This document shows, one piece after another, positions 1 through 7,458 of a stretch of 19,802 nucleotides of DNA (positions are counted from its first letter, which is position 1; every line of letters starts with the position of its first letter). The notes below the pieces were generated by a model that was given only the letters and a program-made list of their open reading frames with translations, ran no database searches and had not been told where the DNA came from. Source of the stretch: JBAXGW01 sp037139195 (GTDB lineage Bacteria; Bacteroidota; Bacteroidia; Bacteroidales; JAHJDW01); assembly GCA_037139195.1 (NCBI GenBank), contig JBAXGW010000074.1:1-19802 (forward strand), given 5' to 3'. The translations under genes were made by a program, and so were the position numbers.

Positions 1-120
1 CGAAGTGAGAAATCTTTTAAGTTTTTGTTTAATAATATTTTATCGGACAATAGTGTTTAAAAATAGAGAAATCTTAATCAAACTGCAATTTTTACTTATT
101 TATGAAAGAATATAACGGGA
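1..120. repeat. Possible remnant of a dispersed intergenic repeat
   Basis: The window opens with CGAAGTGAGAAATCTTTT, and the 10-mer GAGAAATCTT (7-16) recurs exactly at 66-75. I recall strings of the type CGAAGTGAGAAATCT as part of a widespread Bacteroidetes intergenic repeat, but I cannot check this here and the rest of the element would lie outside the window. No gene is seen in 1-120. Confidence 0.35.
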
Positions 121-122
121 AC

Positions 123-159
123 AAAAAAACGGTTATGAACTTTTAAATCACAACCGTTT
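123..159 (-). terminator. Rho-independent terminator after rfbB
   Basis: Positions 127-138 pair with 148-159 over 12 bp (one G-U in the minus-strand RNA) around a 9-nt loop. In the minus-strand transcript the stem is followed directly by a U run from the A tract at 123-129. It lies about 20 nt past the rfbB stop codon and closes the nucleotide-sugar cluster. Confidence 0.85.
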
Positions 160-180
160 ATATAGTATAGAATATTAAGA

Positions 181-1233
181 TTATCTTTTATCGTATTGTC
201 CTTCGTAATATTTAAGGTATTCCCCAGAAGTTACATTTTTCATCCATTCTTCATTTGCCAAGTACCAGTCAACAGTAATTTCCATGCCTTCTTCAAATTG
301 CAATGATGGCAACCAGCCTAATTCATTTTGTATTTTATGTGCATCAATAGCATAGCGTAAATCGTGACCAGCTCTATCTTTAACATAAGTAATTAGTTTT
401 TCCGATTCGCCATTAGCTCTTCCTAGCTTTCTATCCATAATTTTACAAAGCATTTTTATCAAATCAATATTCGACCATTCATTATGACCACCAATATTGT
501 ATGTTTCGCCAATAACAGCTTTATGGAAAATTCCATCAATTGCTCTTGCATGGTCTCCTACAAAAAGCCAATCGCGGATATTTTCGCCTTTGCCATAAAT
601 TGGGATAGGGTTGTTGTTTTTTATATTGTTAATAGCAAGAGGCAACAATTTTTCTGGGAACTGGAACGGGCCATAATTATTTGAACAATTCGAAACTACC
701 ACTGGCAACTTATAAGTATGATAAAAAGCTCTAACTAAATGATCAGAGCTAGCTTTAGAAGCAGAATATGGGCTACGTGGATCATAAGCCGTAGATTCGA
801 AGAAGAATCCAACTTGTCCAAGTGAACCATATACTTCATCTGTAGAAATATGGTAGAAACGCTTTCCTTCCATATTATCTTTCCAAGTAAAACGGGCTGC
901 ATTTAGCAGATTTGCTGTGCCAATAATGTTTGTAAAAATAAACTCATTAGGATTTGAAATTGATCGATCAACGTGCGATTCGGCAGCCAAATGAATTACT
1001 CCATCAAATTGATATTTTTGAAAAAGCTCCATTATTGATTTTTCATCAACTATATCAGCTTTTAAAAAGGTATAATTTGGTTTATCCTGAATATCTTTTA
1101 GGTTTTCAAGATTGCCAGCGTATGTTAGCTTGTCTAAATTAAATATTTGGTAATCTGGATATTTATTAACAAATAGGCGAACTACATGCGAACCAATAAA
1201 GCCCGCTCCACCTGTTATAAGTATTTTTTTCAT
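181..1233 (-). CDS. rfbB: dTDP-glucose 4,6-dehydratase
   Basis: Converts dTDP-D-glucose to dTDP-4-keto-6-deoxy-D-glucose, the entry step to dTDP-rhamnose and related deoxysugars of surface polysaccharides; cytoplasmic and NAD-dependent. The 350-residue length is normal for the family. Visible are the N-terminal Rossmann motif GGAGFIGSH (residues 8-16), the family signature HLAAESHVDRS (81-91), the TDE catalytic triplet (131-133) and the Y156-x3-K160 pair. It is the last gene of the cluster, 47 nt after galE with no promoter visible in the gap, so it is probably cotranscribed with galE. The partner genes rfbA, rfbC and rfbD are not in this window, so the final sugar cannot be named. Start is ATG at 1233. 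Confidence 0.95.
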   Translation of the reverse strand: MKKILITGGAGFIGSHVVRLFVNKYPDYQIFNLDKLTYAGNLENLKDIQDKPNYTFLKADIVDEKSIMELFQKYQFDGVIHLAAESHVDRSISNPNEFIFTNIIGTANLLNAARFTWKDNMEGKRFYHISTDEVYGSLGQVGFFFESTAYDPRSPYSASKASSDHLVRAFYHTYKLPVVVSNCSNNYGPFQFPEKLLPLAINNIKNNNPIPIYGKGENIRDWLFVGDHARAIDGIFHKAVIGETYNIGGHNEWSNIDLIKMLCKIMDRKLGRANGESEKLITYVKDRAGHDLRYAIDAHKIQNELGWLPSLQFEEGMEITVDWYLANEEWMKNVTSGEYLKYYEGQYDKR

Positions 1234-1280
1234 ATTATATTTTTAAATTAATTTCCGTAGTAATAATTATATATTTAGAT

Positions 1281-2303
1281 TTAAGAATCCTTTTGGCTTC
1301 TTTTTTGCAACTCTAATTGCCATTTCCAAACAGTAAGCATCATATCATCCAGTGATAATTCGGCTTTCCAACCCAATTCATTATTTGCAAGTTGGGTATC
1401 GCCCCACACTTTTTCCACATCTCCTGCTCTTCTTCCTACAATTTGATAATTGAGCTTTTCTCCAGAAACTTTTTCAAAAGAATTAATTGCTTCTAATACC
1501 GTATAGCCAATTCCAGTTCCTAAGTTGAACGTTTCAATTTGTTTTTTATTTGCTTTCCCTAATAATCTTTCAACAGCAACAACATGAGCTTTTGCAAGAT
1601 CTACAACGTGGATATAATCTCTTATTGCGGTTCCATCAGGAGTGTTATAATCGCTACCAAAAACACTTAAGCATTTTCTAATTCCAACAGCTGTTTGAGT
1701 GATATATGGTATCAAATTATTTGGAACACCTATAGGCAATTCGCCTATTAAAGCAGAACTATGAGCTCCAATTGGGTTAAAATATCGAAGATTAATTGCA
1801 TTAAGCGAATTGTCAGATTTGCCAAAATCGTGAATTATATTTTCGCAAATCTGTTTTGTAAAACCATAAGGCGATAAAGCTGGTTTTATAGGAGCAGATT
1901 CTGAAACAGGCAATTCATCGGGTTGTCCATAAACAGTACAAGACGAAGAAAAAACAAGATTCCTAGTTCCAGTTTCTAACAAATTAATTAGCGATTGCAA
2001 ATTATTATGATAATATTTTAAAGGCTGCTCTACCGATTCACCAACTGCTTTATAGGCTGCAAAATGAATAACAGCGGCAATATCAGAATGCTTTTTGAAT
2101 AATTCTGCTACCTTAATTTTATCGCATATATCAAATTGATAAAAGACAGGTTTAATCCCTGTAATTTTTTCAATTGAATCTAATACATACAAATAGGAGT
2201 TTGCTAGATTGTCAACAACAATCACTTCATAACCTTTGTTTTGAAGCTCAACTACTGTATGAGAACCAATAAATCCTGTTCCACCTGTAACTAAAATTTT
2301 CAT
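1281..2303 (-). CDS. galE: UDP-glucose/UDP-N-acetylglucosamine 4-epimerase
   Basis: Interconverts UDP-glucose and UDP-galactose, and in some members the N-acetylhexosamine forms, using bound NAD. The 340-residue protein begins with the Rossmann motif GGTGFIGSH (7-15), carries the FAAYKAVGES block (81-90), SSSCTVYG (119-126) and the catalytic Y146-x3-K150 in SPYGFTK. These are diagnostic of GalE. Whether it prefers hexoses or N-acetylhexosamines cannot be decided by eye. It stands 80 nt downstream of the UDP-sugar dehydrogenase, separated by a strong hairpin terminator at 2332-2365. It is therefore either expressed by read-through or from a promoter I could not identify in the roughly 30 nt between hairpin and start. 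Confidence 0.93.
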   Translation of the reverse strand: MKILVTGGTGFIGSHTVVELQNKGYEVIVVDNLANSYLYVLDSIEKITGIKPVFYQFDICDKIKVAELFKKHSDIAAVIHFAAYKAVGESVEQPLKYYHNNLQSLINLLETGTRNLVFSSSCTVYGQPDELPVSESAPIKPALSPYGFTKQICENIIHDFGKSDNSLNAINLRYFNPIGAHSSALIGELPIGVPNNLIPYITQTAVGIRKCLSVFGSDYNTPDGTAIRDYIHVVDLAKAHVVAVERLLGKANKKQIETFNLGTGIGYTVLEAINSFEKVSGEKLNYQIVGRRAGDVEKVWGDTQLANNELGWKAELSLDDMMLTVWKWQLELQKRSQKDS

Positions 2304-2331
2304 TTCACAAAATTAAGAAAAAGTATAATAC

Positions 2332-2365
2332 AAAAAAAGGTTGTTGAAATTATTCAACAACCTTT
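2332..2365 (-). terminator. Rho-independent terminator between the UDP-sugar dehydrogenase gene and galE
   Basis: A perfect 13-bp stem (2336-2348 with 2353-2365) closes an ATTA tetraloop. In the minus-strand RNA it is followed by a run of seven U from 2338-2332. It lies 18 nt after the dehydrogenase stop and should end or attenuate transcription before galE. Confidence 0.88.
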
Positions 2366-2383
2366 ATTTATAAGTTTAAAAAA

Positions 2384-3685
2384 TTATAAACTCCAATAAG
2401 TTAAATTTTTAATTTTATTTCTATAAATACCTTTAACATCGATTATAATGCCTTTTTCTTTATCTGCCATTAAATTTCTAAAGTAGTTTTCGTCTAAATT
2501 CATATACTCTTTATGAGAAACAGCCACTATAACAGCTTTATAATCATCAGAAGGGCTTTCTGATAGCTCGAATCCGTATTCATGTTTCAATTCTTTTGAA
2601 TTAGCATGAGGATCAACCACATCAACAATAACGCCATACGTTTTTAATTCGTTAATAACATCTGCTACTTTAGAGTTTCTGATATCAGCAACATCTTCTT
2701 TAAATGTAGCACCCATAACTAAAACTCTTGCATTTAATACATTTTTACCAGCAGCAATTAATTTTTTAACTAATTGTTTAGCAATGTAGCCTCCCATTGA
2801 ATCATTAACAAAACGCCCTGATTTGATAATTTGTGGATGATATCCAAATTCTTGAGCTTTGAAAGCTAAATAATAAGGGTCAACTCCTATACAATGACCA
2901 CCCACCAAACCTGGATAGAATTTCAAGAAATTCCATTTTGTTCCAGCTGCTTCTAACACATCATAAGTGTTGATACCCATTTTATTAAAAATGATAGATA
3001 ACTCATTCATCAATGCAATATTAACATCACGTTGAGTGTTTTCGATAATTTTAGCTGCTTCTGCAACTTTAATTGTTGGAGCACGATGAACGCCAGCAGC
3101 AATGATTAGTTCATACGTTTTAGCAACTATTTCCATTGTTTCAGGATCGCAACCAGAAACAACTTTTTTAATATTCGTAATAAAATGGTCTTTATCGCCT
3201 GGATTAATACGTTCTGGCGAATAACCTACTTTAAAGTCTTCAGGAAATTTTAATCCAGAAAATTTTTCTAAAATTGGAATACAATCTTCTTCAGTGCAAC
3301 CAGGATAAACAGTTGATTCATAAACAACTATATCGCCTTTTTTCAACGCTTTACCAACAAATTCTGAGGCAGAGATAACAGGAGTTAAATCTGGCAAATT
3401 GTGTCGATCGATTGGTGTTGGTACGCCAATAATGTGAAAATTTGCTTTACGCAAATCTTCCCAATTTGAGGTAAATTCAACATCTGTGCCTTCAAAATCA
3501 GCCGATACAAGTTCTTCGCTTGGATCGATTTTATTTTTCATCATCTCAACTCTATCCGGTTTTATATCGAAACCTATGACAGATGTATGTTTGCCAAATT
3601 CCAAAGCAATCGGTAAGCCCACATAGCCAAGTCCAATAACAGAAAGTTTAGCTTCTTTTTTTAATAATTTTTCGTATAAATTCAT
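2384..3685 (-). CDS. wbpA: UDP-N-acetyl-hexosamine 6-dehydrogenase (WbpA/WbpO/TviB family)
   Basis: Oxidises C6 of a UDP-N-acetylhexosamine to the uronic acid using two NAD+. The 433 residues show an N-terminal NAD-binding motif GLGYVGLP (18-25), the VYESTVYPGCTE block (121-132), a central-domain helix with K212 in EAAKIIENTQRD, the catalytic cysteine C265 in GGHCIGVDPYYL, and a C-terminal UDP-binding domain with GATFKEDVADIRNS. Sequence style suggests the WbpO/TviB branch rather than plain UDP-glucose dehydrogenase. The adjacent WbpB-, WbpD- and WbpE-like genes point to UDP-GlcNAc as substrate and a WbpA role. The gene starts 7 nt after the oxidoreductase stop, so the two are translated from one message. 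The symbol rests on context; UDP-GalNAc or UDP-ManNAc as substrate is not excluded. Confidence 0.85.
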   Translation of the reverse strand: MNLYEKLLKKEAKLSVIGLGYVGLPIALEFGKHTSVIGFDIKPDRVEMMKNKIDPSEELVSADFEGTDVEFTSNWEDLRKANFHIIGVPTPIDRHNLPDLTPVISASEFVGKALKKGDIVVYESTVYPGCTEEDCIPILEKFSGLKFPEDFKVGYSPERINPGDKDHFITNIKKVVSGCDPETMEIVAKTYELIIAAGVHRAPTIKVAEAAKIIENTQRDVNIALMNELSIIFNKMGINTYDVLEAAGTKWNFLKFYPGLVGGHCIGVDPYYLAFKAQEFGYHPQIIKSGRFVNDSMGGYIAKQLVKKLIAAGKNVLNARVLVMGATFKEDVADIRNSKVADVINELKTYGVIVDVVDPHANSKELKHEYGFELSESPSDDYKAVIVAVSHKEYMNLDENYFRNLMADKEKGIIIDVKGIYRNKIKNLTYWSL

Positions 3686-3692
3686 GTTAAAT

Positions 3693-4658
3693 TTATTTTA
3701 TGTTTTTCACTAGTGGATGGTAATCGTTTATTAGTTGTGCGTTTATGCCTTTTCTAATTTCATAAACTATATTAATGCATTCGTAAGCTTCTTTTAATCC
3801 AAAGCCTCTTCCTGCAAGAATTTCTTTATAACTGATATTATGTAAATCAGTAAAACCTTCGCTAAATTCAATTTCTTCTCCTTCAACAGTTATTGAACGA
3901 TATGTTCTTTGACCTTTTTCTTTTACTTCTTTAGGTAGAGTGTTCGCATCGATGCTTAAAAACCATCTAACTCTTGCTTTTTTTAATTGAAGAAATCCTG
4001 AAGCCTTGTCTTTGTCCATCAAATGCACTTTGCTTTCTATAACTTCGCCAAAAATCCAGCTCAACATATCGAAGAAATGAACACCAATATTTGTAGCAAT
4101 TCCACCCGACTTAGACTCATCGCCTTTCCAAGAAAAATGATACCAACTACCGCGACTTGTAATATATGTTAAGTCTATATCATAGATTTTATCAGCAGGT
4201 CCATTCGCAATTTTTTCTTTTAATGCGATAATTGAAGGGTGATGACGCAATTGCAATATGTTGAATATTTTTTTTCCTGTTTCAGCCTCAACTTCCTCAA
4301 GAGCTTTAACATTCCAAGGATTTAATACAAGTGGTTTTTCAGAAATAGCGTGAGCATGATTTCTTAAAGCTAAACGGATATGAGAATCGTGCAAATAATT
4401 AGGCGAGCAAATACTTACATAATCAACTTTTGTTATTGGATTTTTTCTTAATTTATCTAAATGACGATCAAAACGTTCTGCTTCCCAGAAAAAATCTGCA
4501 TTTGGAAAATAGCTGTCAATAATTCCAACACTGTCGAATTTATCAAGCATACAAGAAAGATTGTTTCCTGTATCTTTTATTGCTTTCATGTGTCGAGGTG
4601 CAATATATCCAGCAGCTCCAATTAAAGCGAAATTTAGCGGTTTGTTATTATCGTTCAT
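3693..4658 (-). CDS. wbpB: UDP-N-acetyl-glucosaminuronate 3-dehydrogenase (WbpB/WlbA-like, Gfo/Idh/MocA family)
   Basis: In the Wbp/Wlb pathway this NAD-dependent enzyme oxidises C3 of UDP-GlcNAcA, giving the 3-keto sugar for the aminotransferase. The 321-residue protein has the N-terminal Rossmann start ALIGAAGYIAPRHM (11-24), the family EKP motif (107-109, catalytic-type lysine K108), the WlbA-like block QLRHHPS (136-142) and NIGVHFFDML (190-199) with the conserved histidine H194. Length and motif order match WlbA/WbpB closely. It sits between the acetyltransferase and the dehydrogenase genes on the same strand. The assignment combines family resemblance with neighbours; other Gfo/Idh members act on different sugars. 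Confidence 0.85.
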   Translation of the reverse strand: MNDNNKPLNFALIGAAGYIAPRHMKAIKDTGNNLSCMLDKFDSVGIIDSYFPNADFFWEAERFDRHLDKLRKNPITKVDYVSICSPNYLHDSHIRLALRNHAHAISEKPLVLNPWNVKALEEVEAETGKKIFNILQLRHHPSIIALKEKIANGPADKIYDIDLTYITSRGSWYHFSWKGDESKSGGIATNIGVHFFDMLSWIFGEVIESKVHLMDKDKASGFLQLKKARVRWFLSIDANTLPKEVKEKGQRTYRSITVEGEEIEFSEGFTDLHNISYKEILAGRGFGLKEAYECINIVYEIRKGINAQLINDYHPLVKNIK

Positions 4659-4692
4659 TTCAATGTATTTTATCCGTTACAAAGTTACTAAA

Positions 4693-5271
4693 CTAATTTA
4701 TTTTAGCAACCGTTTTGCCACTAAGTTTGTACTTTTCTTTACTTTCAGGACAAACTGCAATTCCCTCTTCATTGAATGTTAATCGATGCCCAAATTCACT
4801 CATCCAACCAATATGTCGAGCTGGATTACCTACCACTAAAGCATAATCTGGGACATCCTTTGTAACAACAGCTCCTGCTCCTATAAAAGCAAAACTCCCA
4901 ATATTATGACCACATACTATAGTTGAATTAGCTCCAATTGTTGCACCCCTTTTAACAAGAGTTTTTGCATATTCGCTTTTTCTGTTTACAGCACTTCTTG
5001 GGTTCGTTACATTTGTAAAAACCATCGATGGACCCAAAAATACGTCATCTTCACAAATAACACCCGTATAAATTGAAACATTATTTTGAATTTTAACATT
5101 TTTTCCTAAAATAACTTCCGGTGAAACTACAACATTTTGTCCTATATTACAGCCTTCTCCGATGATGCAATTAGACATTATGTGTGAAAAATGCCATATT
5201 TTAACTCCTTTTGCTATTTGACAATTATCGTCGATAACTGCTGTTTCGTGTGCGAAATATTCGTTTGCCAT
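4693..5271 (-). CDS. wbpD: UDP-2-acetamido-3-amino-2,3-dideoxy-glucuronate N-acetyltransferase (WbpD-like)
   Basis: Adds an acetyl group from acetyl-CoA to the 3-amino group made by the aminotransferase, giving the 2,3-diacetamido uronic acid. The 192 residues form a left-handed beta-helix: hexapeptide turns are visible from about residue 13 to 148 (for example IIGEGCNIGQNVVVSPEVIL and ATIGANSTIVCG). A GNPARHIGWM segment follows, typical of the trimeric WbpD/WlbB group. A short C-terminal tail with CPESKEKY follows the helix. It lies 34 nt upstream of wbpB and 58 nt downstream of wbpE; the latter gap contains a heptamer repeat. ATG at 5271 is the only sensible start. Confidence 0.85.
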   Translation of the reverse strand: MANEYFAHETAVIDDNCQIAKGVKIWHFSHIMSNCIIGEGCNIGQNVVVSPEVILGKNVKIQNNVSIYTGVICEDDVFLGPSMVFTNVTNPRSAVNRKSEYAKTLVKRGATIGANSTIVCGHNIGSFAFIGAGAVVTKDVPDYALVVGNPARHIGWMSEFGHRLTFNEEGIAVCPESKEKYKLSGKTVAKIN

Positions 5272-5284
5272 ACTTACATTTTTT

Positions 5285-5319
5285 GGTACACGGTAAACGG
5301 TTTAGGGTTCACAGTGTGA
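5285..5319. repeat. Degenerate 7-nt tandem repeat
   Basis: Five consecutive 7-mers fill the gap between wbpE and wbpD: GGTACAC, GGTAAAC, GGTTTAG, GGTTCAC and AGTGTGA. The first four share the pattern GGTnnAn. It lies inside an apparent operon, upstream of the wbpD start. Confidence 0.6.
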
Positions 5320-5329
5320 GATGATTTTT

Positions 5330-6463
5330 TTAATTTTTATTTATAAACTCTAATACACTGTCTGTTATGTATTTCAATTGCTCTTCATCCAATTCGGTGT
5401 GCATTGGTAGCGAAAAAACAGATTTACAAAGAATTTCGGTAACCGGGAAATCGCCTTCTTTATACCTTGAATCCTGATACGCTTTCTGCATGTGCATTGC
5501 CACAGGATAATAAACCATAGCTGGAATATCTCTTTCTGCAAGAAACTCCAATAATTTTGCTCTATCTATATTTTTTAAAACCAAAGTATATTGATGAAAA
5601 ACATGAGTTGATTTGCTATAAACAGTTGGCGTTACTAGGTTTTCGCAATTAGCAAATGCCCGATTATAAAATGAAGCAGCTTTATTTCTTGCAGCAGCAT
5701 ATTCATCTAGCTGTTTTAGTTTTATTCTTAAAACCGCAGCCTGTATGCTATCCAGACGAGAATTAACACCAACATAATCGTGATGATAGCGTATTACCAT
5801 GCCGTGGTTTACAACTATTCGAAGCTTTTCGGCTAATTTATCGTCATTGGTAAAAATAGCTCCTCCATCGCCATAGCATCCTAAGTTTTTAGAAGGGAAA
5901 AAGGAGGTAGCTCCAATATGACCGATAGTACCGGCTTTTTGTTTTTTGCCATTGCTAAATTTATAATCTGCCCCAATTGCCTGACAAGCATCTTCAATAA
6001 CAATCAAATTATTGTCTTTTGCTATCTGCATGATTTCTTCCATTTCGGCGCATTGACCAAAAAGATGAACAGGAACTATTGCTTTAGTTTTTGGCGTTAT
6101 TGCATTTCTAAGTGCATCAATGCTTATATTAAATGTATCTGGCTCGCAATCAACAACAACAGGAGTTAGCTTTAACAAAGCAATAACTTCAGCAGTAGCA
6201 ATAAATGTAAAAGAAGTAGTAATAACTTCATCTCCTGGCTGAAGATCTAGAGCCATCATTGCAACTTGAAGTGCATCTGTTCCATTACCACATGGTATTA
6301 CATGCTTTACCCCTAAATATTGTTCTAGCTCTTTTTGAAAAGCTTTAACTTCTGGCCCGTTAATAAAAGCAGTACTTGTAATTACATTTGCTATTGCTAA
6401 ATCTATTTCCGATTTAATTTTTTCATATTGACTTTTCAAGTCAACCATTTGAATTTTTTTCAT
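5330..6463 (-). CDS. wbpE: UDP-2-acetamido-3-keto-glucuronate aminotransferase (WbpE-like, DegT/DnrJ/EryC1/StrS family)
   Basis: A PLP-dependent sugar aminotransferase that should place an amino group on C3 of the keto sugar, with glutamate as usual donor. The 377-residue protein shows MVDLKSQY near the start, PCGNGTDAL (57-65) for cofactor phosphate binding, IEDACQAIGA (156-165) with the pyridine-binding aspartate D158, and FFPSKNLGCYGDGGA with the Schiff-base lysine K192. These are hallmarks of the VioA/WbpE/WlbC group. It is the first gene of the cluster and has a near-consensus promoter 37 nt upstream. Substrate is inferred from the neighbouring wbpA-, wbpB- and wbpD-like genes; other StrS-family enzymes act on 4-keto sugars. 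Confidence 0.87.
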   Translation of the reverse strand: MKKIQMVDLKSQYEKIKSEIDLAIANVITSTAFINGPEVKAFQKELEQYLGVKHVIPCGNGTDALQVAMMALDLQPGDEVITTSFTFIATAEVIALLKLTPVVVDCEPDTFNISIDALRNAITPKTKAIVPVHLFGQCAEMEEIMQIAKDNNLIVIEDACQAIGADYKFSNGKKQKAGTIGHIGATSFFPSKNLGCYGDGGAIFTNDDKLAEKLRIVVNHGMVIRYHHDYVGVNSRLDSIQAAVLRIKLKQLDEYAAARNKAASFYNRAFANCENLVTPTVYSKSTHVFHQYTLVLKNIDRAKLLEFLAERDIPAMVYYPVAMHMQKAYQDSRYKEGDFPVTEILCKSVFSLPMHTELDEEQLKYITDSVLEFINKN

Positions 6464-6499
6464 TCAAATCTCTTTATGTTTGTAAGCTAAAATCTTGTA

Positions 6500-6530
6500 C
6501 AAACGTAGCATTTATTTTTAAATTAGCAAA
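6500..6530 (-). promoter_or_regulatory. Bacteroidetes-type promoter of the wbpEDBA cluster
   Basis: In the minus strand TTTG (6530-6527) is followed after 19 nt by TACGTTTG (6507-6500). This matches the Bacteroidetes primary sigma consensus TTTG-N19..21-TAnnTTTG. Transcription would start near 6493, leaving a leader of roughly 30 nt before the wbpE ATG. Confidence 0.8.
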
Positions 6531-6560
6531 ATATATTAGTCCTTTGTAAAGGGTTTTTCC

Positions 6561-6568
6561 TATTTTTG
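6561..6568 (+). promoter_or_regulatory. Possible -7 element for the outer-membrane protein-waaA pair
   Basis: TATTTTTG fits the TAnnTTTG element. No TTTG lies at the expected 19-21 nt upstream (TTAG is found at 21), so the match is partial. It would give a long leader of about 125 nt before the ATG at 6700 and would be divergent to the wbpE promoter. Confidence 0.4.
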
Positions 6569-6699
6569 CAAATTATCAAATACTAAATTGATATAAATTG
6601 AGTTAATACTTTTTTAATAGTTAATTTTTATGAAAGCACCATTTTAAATTAACGGTCAGAAATGCTCTGATATTGAACATTTTATTACATAATAAAAAT

Positions 6700-7455
6700 A
6701 TGCAGATGAGTAAATTTTTATCAATTATATTTATTTTCGCCTTCTTGCCTTTATTTTCGCAAGTTAATGTTAAAGATTCAGTTATCCAGACTACATTTCT
6801 TAGCGCTCACTACTCATACAATCTTCCTGGTGGAGATTTAAAAGACAGATTTGGGAGTAACTCAATTATTGGAGGCAAATTCTCTTTAAAAACAAGAAAG
6901 AATTGGATTTTTGAAATTCAAGGAAATTTTATTTTTGGAAATACCGTAAACGAAAACTCAATTTTAGATTCGTTACGAAATAGTGATGGAAATATTATAA
7001 ATGGAAATGGTGAAGTTGCCTCAGTGAATTTGTTTGAAAGAGGTTTTAGCTTCACGGCTAATGCGGGTAAAATATTCCCTGTTTTTGGTCCTAATAAAAA
7101 CTCTGGGATTGTGTTTTCAAATGGGATTGGATTTTTACAACATAAAATTAGAATTGAAAATTTTATGAATACAGTGCCTCAAATCAAAGACGACTATAAA
7201 AAGGGATATGATCGTTTATCAAATGGATTTGCTATGACTCAATTTCTCGGTTATCTTTATCTTGGAAATAAGAGAATTTATAGCTTTTATCTTGGAATTG
7301 AAGTAAGCGAGGCTTGGACAAAAAGCCGACGTTCATACGATTTTGATTTGATGAAAAAAGACGAAAAGTCTCGTTTCGATATTATGTCGGGACTTAAAGT
7401 TGGCTGGATTATTCCTCTCTATAAAAGAACTCCTAAACCATATTATATCAACTAA
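6700..7455 (+). CDS. Unrecognised secreted protein, probably outer-membrane beta-barrel, paired with waaA
   Basis: I do not recognise a named family. With the ATG at 6700 the protein is 251 residues and opens with MQMSKFLSIIFIFAFLPLFSQ, a signal peptide with a basic residue, a hydrophobic core and a likely cleavage near FSQ. The longer frame from 6673 begins with TTG and only adds a polar stretch before the signal, so it is less likely; ATG at 6706 is also possible. The mature part alternates aromatic and polar residues (for example GGKFSLKTRKNWIFEIQGNF and FLGYLYLGNKRIYSFYLGIE) as in outer-membrane beta strands and has many glycines. The stop is 3 nt before the waaA start, so the two genes are very likely cotranscribed, which suggests an envelope role. 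Function unknown. Confidence 0.75.
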   Translation: MQMSKFLSIIFIFAFLPLFSQVNVKDSVIQTTFLSAHYSYNLPGGDLKDRFGSNSIIGGKFSLKTRKNWIFEIQGNFIFGNTVNENSILDSLRNSDGNIINGNGEVASVNLFERGFSFTANAGKIFPVFGPNKNSGIVFSNGIGFLQHKIRIENFMNTVPQIKDDYKKGYDRLSNGFAMTQFLGYLYLGNKRIYSFYLGIEVSEAWTKSRRSYDFDLMKKDEKSRFDIMSGLKVGWIIPLYKRTPKPYYIN

Positions 7456-7458
7456 ATA

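Noticed and set aside
484..684. Short plus-strand open frames opposite rfbB and other minus-strand genes
   Set aside because: No promoter or recognisable domain; all sit within strongly supported genes on the other strand.
2304..2335. Promoter for galE between terminator and start
   Set aside because: TAATTTTG occurs on the minus strand but only 4 nt before the ATG, and the nearest TTTG is 15 nt away, outside the usual spacing.
6673..6699. TTG-initiated N-terminal extension of the waaA-linked protein
   Set aside because: It puts nine polar residues before a normal signal peptide; ATG at 6700 or 6706 gives the expected signal-peptide start.
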